NCBI GenBank assembly: GCA_009602725.1
Contig: WELB01000313.1
Location: 1-10,227 of the forward strand
Source: Spirogloea muscicola
Lineage: Eukaryota; Streptophyta; Zygnematophyceae; Spirogloeales; Spirogloeaceae
Length of the DNA stretch: 10,227 nucleotides
Direction of reading: 5' to 3'
Shown: one piece after another, positions 1-9,100 of the stretch
How positions within the stretch are numbered: position 1 is the first letter of the stretch
Layout: each line of letters starts with the position of its first letter
Position numbers and translations under genes: made by a program
The notes under the pieces: generated by a model
Seen by the model: only the letters and a program-made list of their open reading frames with translations
The model's database searches: none
Told to the model about the DNA's origin: nothing

Positions 1-1855
1 CTCCGCGCCCTCATCGCCGGTGCCCGACTCTCCCCGATCTGCCCGATCTTGCCGCCCCCGCCCTCGCCCCCGCCCGCCGTACGGCGCCCTGCTGACACCG
101 CCGCACGCGCGCCCGCCCGCAGAGAAGAACTGCGCGCCCATCATGCTGCGCCTCGCGTGAGGCCCCCGCTTCCCCAGCCCACATTGCCTGGCCCCTGCTG
201 CCAGCCTCCGCACCTCCGCCCCCCCATGTTCCGGCAGCCGTGCTGGCATCCTGACTGCCCCGCCGGCTTCCTGGACGCCCACGCGCCCTCCTTGCCTTCC
301 CCCTCCTCTCTCCGGCAGCTGGCACAACTGTGGCACCTACGACGTCAAGACCAACACAGGCGGCCCCAATGGCACCATCCGCAACAACCACGAGCTCTCG
401 CACCAGGCCAATGCCGGCCTCACCTGGGCTGTGCAGCAGCTCGAGTGCATCCACGACAAGCTGCCGGTCCTGAGCTATGCCGACATCTATCAGCTGGCGG
501 GGGTGGTGGCAGTTGAGGTCACTGGCGGACCCGACATCGACTTCGTCCCGGGCCGCCTAGTGCGTCTGCTCCCCTAGCTCCCATGGGCTGCTCACTCGAA
601 GGCCCACTTGAGGGCGGCGAGCTCGGCGCCCAACACTGCTGAGCCTCGGCTTTAGCAGCTGGGGCTGCTTGCATGCCAGGACTCCGTGCACCAATGCTCG
701 TATTGCAGATGAAGCCCTGTCTGTCCTCGTAAGCGACGTGATACACACTCGGTATGTGGACCTGCTCCCGCAGGACCTCACTGACAGTCCTGACGAAGGA
801 CGTCTGCCGAATCCAACCAAAGGTCAGCTGGACCTTTGCTCATAGGGTCAACTCTGTGCAACAGTCATGGCTGGTGGGGGCAGCAATTGTGTGCACACGG
901 CTTGAGTTTCTGTTTCAGTAGGTGCCATGTGTAAGCTTTGACCACACACACTGCCATTTTGTCCTTGACAATAACCCCTCCCGTCGTCATTAGGTGCGGA
1001 TCACTTGCGGCAAGTCTTTGTCACACAGATGGGCATGACTGACAAGGACATTGTGGTTCTCTCGGGGGCGCACACACTGGTAAACTTGCAGCACAGTCTG
1101 CGCACACTTGAAAGTGTTGATCTCACGTGCCAAGTGCAGCGGCCTTTCTTCGACTTGGTGACAACATGCCCACTGATGCTTTGTCAGAGGGCGCACGTTG
1201 CCTAGCAGTGTTCCTTTACTGCATATTCATGCAATTCTGTCTTGGCAGGGGCGATGCCACAAGGAGAGGTCAGGTTTTGAGGGACCTTGGACAGAGAAGC
1301 CCCTCAAATTCTCCAACGACTACTTCCAGTTGAGCAGGCTTTGCCTAGCTCTTGGCACTGGACTATCTACAATTGATCTTCCTGCAGTGTCTCACATTCT
1401 GTGTCCATCACATTCGATACATGATGGCAGGGAGCTCATGGGCGGAGAGAGGGACGGTCTTCTGCAGCTTCCTTCGGACAAGGTCTTGGTCGAGGACGAC
1501 AAGTTCCGCCCATACGTTGAGCTTTATGCCAAGGTGCGAGAGTACAAACGAGGAAGCTTGCATGCCTCTGTGCTCATGAATGTCAATTCTCTACAAATCC
1601 TGCTGAAGCCAGAGGAGAGTGCCATTGCAGGACGAGGATGCCTTCTTTTCTGATTATGCTGAGTCACACAAGAAGTTGTCGGAACTCGGGTAAGTGATCA
1701 GCTTCTGGGCTCTACAAAGAAGTCCTGACCCTCCTGATATTGTTGATGGTACCTATGGATGCGTTACGACCGTCCTCATGTTACTATTTCTTCATTTATG
1801 AATATGTGAGACTGCTCGGACACATCTCCCCTGCAGATTTGGCAAGGAGAATTGA
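1..1855 (+). CDS. APX: L-ascorbate peroxidase, class I haem peroxidase (5' partial, 9 exons)
   Basis: This enzyme reduces hydrogen peroxide to water using ascorbate, with a haem cofactor. Exons: 1-19, 123-156, 319-559, 774-822, 994-1079, 1249-1328, 1431-1533, 1631-1689, 1837-1855. They join to 690 bases, 229 residues plus TGA, and every junction keeps frame. Visible residue n corresponds to pea cytosolic APX residue n+22 throughout. That places distal Arg38, Trp41 and His42 at 16, 19 and 20 (LRLAWH), Asn71 at 49, proximal His163 at 141 (GAHTLGR), Trp179 at 157 and Asp208 at 186 (LPSDK). Lys30, Cys32 and Arg172 of the ascorbate site are at 8, 10 and 150; Arg172 argues against cytochrome c peroxidase. 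The protein ends at SELGFGKEN with no membrane tail, so it is a soluble form. About 22 residues and any targeting peptide lie upstream, so cytosol versus organelle is open. Weakest junction: the donor at 1329 (GTTGAG). Confidence 0.95.
20..122 (+). other. APX intron, GC-rich, between the first visible exons
   Basis: This GT-AG intron (GTGCCC donor, CCGCAG acceptor) separates the 19-base exon at the window edge, coding LRALIA plus one base, from the exon coding [11 protein letters not shown]. It interrupts a Glu codon (G|AG, phase 1). The joined reading is the typical helix preceding the distal haem residues. The intron is very C-rich: 61-120 has only 8 A or T bases by direct count. The first visible exon might begin upstream of position 1. 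Confidence 0.8.
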
Positions 1856-2203
1856 TGAAGAGGAGCACTGGAAGCTCGCAAGCAGGTTGCTTTCTTTTGT
1901 TATATTGATGTTAGCAACAGCTTTATAACTATACTTGCTTCTTGGTTAAGCTGCGCTCGCTTACTGATGAGCTGCTTAACTTGATAAATAGGCATTAGAG
2001 ACAACGAATTTCTTATGCAGACATTATGATAGCTGTTGGTCACCTCAATTGTATACTGTGCACCGGAAGCTGCATGCAACTTTCTATAGCATGCATACAT
2101 AGGCGAATTTGAGAGGGGGTAGCCCCTCCTGCTACAGGTTGTCCAGTCTGCAGGGCTGGTACTGTACAGGACACCAGGTAGTCACTTGCAAACAAGTTCT
2201 GAG

Positions 2204-2208
2204 TGTAA
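2204..2208 (+). terminator. Possible TGTAA polyadenylation signal for APX
   Basis: TGTAA is the usual polyadenylation element in green algae (known for Chlamydomonas and relatives). I noticed one copy downstream of the APX stop codon, 349 bases after it. A five-base motif is expected by chance at about this frequency, so the assignment rests only on position and on the organism guess. I found no TGTAA on the - strand between the symplekin stop and 1856. Confidence 0.3.
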
Positions 2209-2716
2209 GTCAGTCACAAACTCTTGACTTTCATTGACATATTTACTTTGAGTAAGAGTACCTTGTCTCACTTTGGGCTGTCACTATATTGGGGTCAGAA
2301 GGGAGGGAGGGCGTCCATGGTCTTGTGAGAGACATGATCGTCCACATCAAGAAAGTGAAATTGATTGAGCTTCGCTGAGCATGCTACATGCTGCACAGTG
2401 CTGGCAGATTGCCACCAAAAGAATATCGCCATCATATCACTTAGTGTCTACCTCGTTATGTGTGTTAGCAGTGGTATGGCTGGGATCGCAGCTATTATTA
2501 GCTCTGTGAATTTGTCAAATAGGACGCAGCCATTGGACATGAAAACTAAGATGTCCTCAATATCTGACCAAGGCAGGTGCGGTCATTCGCCCTTCCAGTA
2601 GCTGCAATGAGCTAGCCTCGAAGTCACAGAATTGTGGGGTTGAGAAGGTGCCGCACCAGAATTGGAGGCTTTTGCCTCTGCTGATCAGGCTGCTCAAGCA
2701 GTGCACTTTTCTTCAT

Positions 2717-2740
2717 CGCCTGCACGTGCACATGCAGGCG
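2717..2740. repeat. Short inverted repeat with nested CACGTG palindrome
   Basis: Perfect 8-base arms CGCCTGCA (2717-2724) and TGCAGGCG (2733-2740) flank an 8-base spacer. Nested within is a perfect 10-base palindrome, TGCACGTGCA (2721-2730), containing the G-box core CACGTG bound by plant bZIP and bHLH factors. It lies 383 bases beyond the symplekin stop, far from any promoter visible here, so a regulatory role is speculative. Confidence 0.45.
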
Positions 2741-3122
2741 TAATAGCCCGTTATTCAGGTTTCGGGGCCAAGCATAGACTGGAATTTAGGGAGGATAACA
2801 TCCCCGGGGATAATCTGCCAGAGCACCAGGGAGGCGCGCCAAGCACATGTATTGAGGCACTAGCCAAATCCCCTCCAGGAAACAGAGTCCAAGCAACTGT
2901 ATGTCACATGCATCTTCAACTGGGCAGTAAACGCTCGTCTAGAACCATCCGCCTGGCGGCTCATTGCTGAAGGTAGGAATGAAAGCAAGACGCTTTGGAG
3001 ATGCTGATACCACGGGGAGCTCTTTGCCCGGTGCAGCCTTTCACCTTGTCATCCTCCTCTAAGTGAAGTAGTCTTGCTATCACAGCTGGGGGCCTCCTAT
3101 CAGGACCTCAAGTGCTTGGAGC

Positions 3123-6100
3123 TCAGTCAGCAGCATTCCCCAATACTGCCTGCAGAGACCTGCAAAAGTGCATACCACAAGCCTTGACCCATTTCAGCAA
3201 CCGCAATGATGACGTCTTCGTCTGTCTCCCCCAGCACCCAATGTGCTCTTAAACAGACTCTTGGCCGGGATCACAGAGGTACTTGAGGGTATAGAGTTGA
3301 ATGATACCTTCCGGGCAGGGATGCACAAGCAGCACTATAGCTAAGTACTATGAGTTGTCCATGCTGCCAAATATCAGAGAGAAGTGCAAGGAGCACACTG
3401 TGCATCCTCCATTGGCAACTGTAGCAGAAGGTGGCATGATTGTTTCTGGTGAGCAGCAACAACTGCTGGTTATAATAGCAGAGCTCATGGCTGAAGCTTA
3501 TGAAGCCAAAAGCAGACCTAGGAATTGAGTTGAAAATGGATGGTTGAGCTGCATGAGCTGCAAGAGGAGCGCGCAGGTCTGGGTAGGCTTTCAGCGCCTC
3601 TTCAAGCTGCACACTGGGAAGCTGCAACCATCCAGTCTGGGTATCTATCAGGAGCCCATACTTTGTGGGTGTGAAGCATCACAAAGGACATGCAGCAGAC
3701 TGACCTGCACAATCACATCATCCCTTGTGATGGACAGATTTGAAAGCTATGATTGCAGGAGATCAAGTCACCTGCAGGAGGACAGTGAAGGAGTGGGGCT
3801 GACTTTGCTCAGCACATTTTAAGAAGCCTACCCATAGCTGCTTTGCCATCTTCCATATCTGCAGGCAGAAAAATGTCATGAATTCTGAAAGCCCCTTGTA
3901 AGCCTGCCCATACTTTTCACAGGCAAACTCCAAGCAGGCTTGAATGCAGTCCCCACATGAGTTGCGCAACCTACCTGTCGGTTGACTAACTTAGACAAGA
4001 GCTCCATCACGAATCTCATCTGCAAGATATTGAAGGTATTAAGCTACAAATGTGAAATATATATTGTGTATGCGATTGGACGACGACAGCAGGGTGCTTC
4101 AAGGCGGCCGGGCTTCGTGGAAAGACCAAAGTGCAAAAGTAGTAGCTCGCTCATCGCCAAATCAAAATTGCTGAACACAGAAACAATATGTGGGGCTGAT
4201 ATGCTCATACCAATGGAGGATGAGCAGCGAGTGCCTGTATTATAGTCCGAAGGAGCAGTACTGGCAGTGGCGTATTTTCAACCTGTGGATGAAAACGCAC
4301 AGGTTGTTTCTGGGGAATGTCCACAGCGCATTCAGCGCAACAAAGCACAGGCACATGGCTGAGGGGTCTTACAAGCTGATTAAGTGCTTTTGCAAGCACT
4401 GGCTGAGTGAAGATAGACCGCTGCTGCAGGCATGCTGTGATAGCATCTACCACCTGCCATTATATGTAGCACAGAAGCATAAGTGACATTCATTTGACTT
4501 CCTCGCACAGGCGGTATAAGGCATTGTCAAACTGCTGGCTAACAACAAAGCTTAGGTAGGAAACTGCTTAGCTTGCCTTCTTCAATGGCACTTTGTCCCG
4601 CTGAGTATCTATAGTGTGCAGCGCAATCAGTGCATCTGTGGGAGTCAGAGCAGGCCCACTGTGAGGAGACCCCTGCATCAGTGGATACAGCTCAGTCAGC
4701 AGTCTCCATGAATACAGTCGTATCTAATCTGCGTATCTCATAAAATCCACGATACAGATGAAAGCAGGTGGATAATGACCTGTAAAATGCGTGCAAGGGC
4801 TATCTGAAATTTCTCCAGTGGGAGGTCCAACAGCCGGGGGAAGATGGGCATCACCTAGTGATCAAGGTTCTCCAGTGTAAGCTGCTGTCAGAAACATAGG
4901 CCTACAAGATCACGCCATTTGTCTATAACATGCTCCGACCAAGCTGATACAGCCATAATATAGCCATACCTGATCTCGTAAGAGGGAAGGCAAGATTGGA
5001 ATGAGGATCTCCGAGTCCTGCATAGCGTGCCAAGACAGGATCAATATATATGGTAATTTGGCAAAAGCGATCAGCTACGCTGGCAAGACTGCAATCAGAT
5101 ATCAAGACACCAAGGACGTGATAGATGATGCCGCAGTATCCTCCAACCTTGAGCTTGCTTCTGTAGAGCTCCAGTATCCGAGCGATTATGTCTGGAGACA
5201 AGGGTGCAGCCTCACTCAAGCTGTGCAAGATCTGCCAAGTGACACCAGTTGATCCCCCTCAGTACTTATGGACCATCACAGAAGCACCGGACTGCATTTG
5301 GCCCGGCGCAGAATACCACGACAAAGGCTGACCTTCAGCAGCAAAAGCTTGCACTCTGGAGGAGTGCTAGATATGTGTTCCAGTAAGTCTGGCGACTGAG
5401 GTCCAATTGAGCGCATCAACTGCGGCACCTGGCGATTCACTACCTGAATGCCAATGAGAACGGCATCAGCCAACAATGCTCCATCTTTCAAGGCAGGTGA
5501 ACAAGCTTGCAGTCTCAACAAACCTAGTAAAGAAAGCGGTACTCACCACTCTCGCGGGCTTGTCAGCCACAGCGTATGCTTGAAAGAGCTTCCCAAGTAG
5601 CAAATGCTTCTGCTCACATTTGAACAGGACAGCAATCAGCGAAGTGATCCCTAGAGCTGAGGCAGATGATCACTTGATCACTTGCAGGTCCACGGGTCTT
5701 ACACGCGAGCAGAGGGCCAGGAAGAGTGACATGTGCCGAAGGGCCTCTGCTGCAGCGGAGGAAGCGCTAGCTGGTTCGGCGCTGCGCCGCCTGCGCTCCT
5801 CGGCAGTGCCATTGACGTCCTCTTCCGCTTCCATGGCCTCCAACCCATCTCTTATTTCTGCTGGAGGTTGTGCAGCAAGCAGAAGCCCCTTGGTTGCATA
5901 TCCTTCAATGTCCTCAGTGAGGTAGCTCAAAGGGTGGAGCCTGTTAGCCACCTGTTAGAGGCTTGCCGATCATCAACTCACACTAATACAAACTGCATTT
6001 GTATATACTTATATGGTTATTTTGATTTCTCTTGACATCACCTGCATGAGAATGACAATCATGTAGTATGCACTACAATTGGGGGTTGCCAGGCCAGGTT

Positions 6101-9100
6101 GAACGTGGTTGAGAGAATGACACTGCACCACCTCTTCATCTGCAACCCACCATAAGCGCGGTGTGGAGCAAGAAGATGTTCAGCTCTTGCCAGAAGATTC
6201 CTTACCAGACGGATGGCCACGGTGCGAACCTCCTCCTGCTGGTGTGTGGTGCACTGCAATTGCGATGCAAGCCCCAAAACCAGGAGTCATCAGATATTGA
6301 GGAGGTCTGTTGCTGGGGCTGTGTGCTCTAGTGAAGCCTCTGCCTGCATGAAGGCAACCTTACCTGCAGGGCGAGTGCCAGACAGCTCTTGCGCAAGGAA
6401 GGGCGGTGTAGCAGGAGGGCCCAGAGTGTGCTCAGGCCCTGCATCGTCCGCTCTCCTCCCCCAACAGGAGCTCCTCGACCTCCCTCCTCATCGTCCTCGT
6501 CGTCCTCAGTAAGTGGCTTCTCAATCTGACCCTGGCAGAGGCGCCCAATGACATCCAGCACCGCCTGTGGCACTGCTGGTGCCTCACACAGCAGCCGCTG
6601 CAGAGACTTGTCGGTTGCAGGCAGCTTGTTAATCACTCCCCCCGCCTGTGCACAAAGCAGAACGGACCCCACTTGGGGCGTCAGCCCAGACTGCCAACTG
6701 ACAGCAATTACATTCCACAAGAGTAAGCAGCAAACTTGACAGGGGCCAGCAGCAAGAGAAATAGCTCGACCATCGCTTACCATTGCCAGGAAGAAGCGGT
6801 CATACTGAGCTTGCGGTGAGCTTTGTGAACTCTGTGCATCAGTTGGCACTGGGGCAAGAGCATCCTCAGGCACTGCAAGTGGGGGCTCCACTGCGTACAG
6901 GTGAAAGAGGACCGCCTGAACGACCTCGTGGCCCTGCTAATTGCACAAGGAGGTCCTTATCAGTTGCACGGCAAGACCGGCAAAGCTTGAAATTATGACT
7001 CTGCCACTGCAGCTTTACCTTCCGATTGCTGTAGTCTTCCAGCAAGTATTCTTGCAGCATCTTGTAAGCGCTGTCTGCTCGGCAGTCCTGCAAGCAGCCC
7101 TCAACAATCCATCTGTCAGCTGCTGCCTTGGATGCATACATAGATTGCTCGAGCTACTGGTGAGACGTAGTGGGACAAGCCATGGAGTGCATGCCTCCTC
7201 ACCTGCACCAGCAGGCGTGCTATTAGAGCACTCCGCAGGTCTAAAGTACCGGCCAAAACAGCTGCCCCATGTGCATCAACAATCCGGCGCAGAGCTGCAC
7301 TGTGCATGGCCTGCTGCTGCTGTGGCATGAGGATGACCACTGGCAGTCTCCTTGCCACAGTAATTGTCATGGCCCCATCGACTTCCCGCGCTCTCTGGGG
7401 CTCCTTGTCTAGCTCATTTATCTGATCAACCTCCATGACGCTCCGTTCAACCTTCACATCTGCCGAAGCTCTGGGTGCAGGTATATGTGCACTCTGCAGA
7501 TCATGGGTGGCTGAGACATACTGTGATGTTATCAGACTTGGGGACAATATCCCAACTGCGTCCTCGCTCTTTGCAGGAGTGCGTCGCGGGTCAAGGCGCC
7601 GGGGATCCTGCATGTCATTGCCGTTATAATTACACATCACTTTCTGGCAGTGGATAACTGCCTGCAATCTGGAGGCCTGGATTGACTGAGTGAGGTGGCC
7701 AGACACACAACAGAGTGAATAGCAGCCGAAAGGGGGTCAAGCTTGAACAGGTCAATCAGAAGCGCACTACCTGGCAAGTGCCAGATCCTGGTCTCAGCAG
7801 ATACACCAAAAGAGCACGCACCCTTCGTGTGTCTTTGGCACTCGATGCAGCGCTGTTTGCAACATCTGATGCCGGCGGCACGGCAGGGGCTGCTTCAGAG
7901 GGCGGTGGCCCCAGGTGCTGCATGTTGAAGATGACAATGTCGGCCAGCATGTCCGCAGGTAAGCTGCCCACGAGCAGCTGAGCAGATGCTGCACCCTGCT
8001 CGCCCTGTGCCGCAAGCTCGCTCAGCGCGTTCACCATCTGCTGCAGGCCAGGGGCCAGGGCTGGGAGAGTTAGCTGTGCTGGAGTATCGCTCCGCTTCGG
8101 CTCCACCTTGGCCCGCTTGGCCACCGCTGCACCGCCACTGCCGTCCCGCTCAATGAGTGGCACTTCCCCTGGACCACCATTCTCGTGCGCTTTCTCAAGG
8201 CTGCCATTGTCATGCATGCGCTTCAGGCTCTCCGTCAGGCCTCCTGCCCCATGCTGACCCTCCACCTGCACGCACATCAAGGTCATATCAGGCGCTCAAG
8301 AAGCCATCTCGTGCCAAGGCTCTATGGACCTTGTTCAGAGCAGCTACAACACAGCAAGCATCTACATCCCCCCACCTTCACCGTCACAGATGGTGTGTTG
8401 GAGTCAAGGTTGTAGTCTTTGTTCGCCTGGTGCTGAGCCCGGTCCAAGTAACGAAGTGCCGCATCCACAGGCTCGCCCCCGTTCATGCGCCGCAAAGCAT
8501 CAGCAATGCGGTCGCGCCACTGCACATCACAGGCAAATCCTTGGTAAACCCTTACATTCGCTCTGGCAAGTGCTGTCAAACTCTGGCCTCAAGAATGACC
8601 AGTCACAACGAAGCACATTCAGAAACACACTGATGTATGACCATGAGCATCAATGTGAGCATCAAGACCACATGCACAGAGATGCAACTATGTGGAGATC
8701 AAGCATGAGGCAGCAACCTCTCCATCAACTGTAGCGCCTAGATACAGGACACGCAAAGGGAAGAAACGCTTTGGGCCTGGTGTGTCAAGGCTGCTCACTG
8801 GCATAGCTCCGGCGTTTGTGCACTTGAGAAGAGCCACCAGGGAAGCTTTAAGAGCATGCACGATGCTGGCGACCTGAGCACCCCCACGCATGACCTCGCA
8901 GCCAGGGGCCAGGGCAAGCAGCACAGGCGCCACTCTGCCAAAGAAGGCAACCCGCTGCCTTGCGATGCTGCTCAAACTGCCAGCGAGACAGATTGACATG
9001 CACAATCAGATACTCCTGAAGAGCTACTTCTCCAGTCCCCGCAAGTACACAGCTTAAGTTGCAAGCCCCAACCCTGCCATGGGTTCTGCCTGCTCCTTTG

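Larger units (their letters stand above)
1856..3122. other. Intergenic region between convergent stop codons; no supported gene
   Basis: The region runs from the APX stop to the symplekin stop and should contain both 3' UTRs. Open frames here are short, and none shows a recognisable domain or an exon chain. The longest one on the + strand (2662-2970) has no ATG at its start and resembles nothing I know. Small structures visible: a 6-bp GAGGGG/CCCCTC stem with a 4-base loop at 2113-2128, and the palindromic site at 2717-2740. The DNA is AT-richer than the rest: 2221-2280 has 37 A or T of 60. I see no tRNA, no transposon ends and no tandem array. Confidence 0.6.

Noticed and set aside
11-516. 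Two overlapping open frames of about 150 codons on opposite strands at the GC-rich left edge
   Set aside because: They are Pro/Arg/Ala- or Gly/Arg-rich shadows produced by very high GC. The true coding there is APX exons 1-19, 123-156 and 319-559 in another frame.
319-1689. Cytochrome c peroxidase instead of ascorbate peroxidase
   Set aside because: The ascorbate-site Arg (residue 150, pea 172), Cys32 equivalent and APX-type [14 protein letters not shown]-like segment, together with a length exactly colinear with pea APX, favour APX.
1785-1803. 18 of 19 bases (TATTTCTTCATTTAYGAAT) repeated in inverted orientation at 9148-9166
   Set aside because: Both copies are in introns and are AT-rich, and the exact core is only 14 bases, about what one expects once in 10 kb on two strands. 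Nothing flanking supports a mobile element.
2662-2970. 102-codon open frame on the + strand in the intergenic region
   Set aside because: It starts at TTG rather than ATG, shows no domain or motif I recognise, and has no splice-linked neighbours. Such a length occurs by chance at this composition.
5952-6205. Possible C/D-box snoRNA in the 254-base symplekin intron (TGATGA and CTGA present)
   Set aside because: The boxes are in the wrong order (CTGA upstream of TGATGA), and I see no terminal stem.
6941-7330. 129-codon + strand open frame (and similar + strand frames at 8157-8633, 8324-8734, 9363-9773)
   Set aside because: They lie antisense to symplekin exons and introns with strong family similarity on the - strand, and have no recognisable content.
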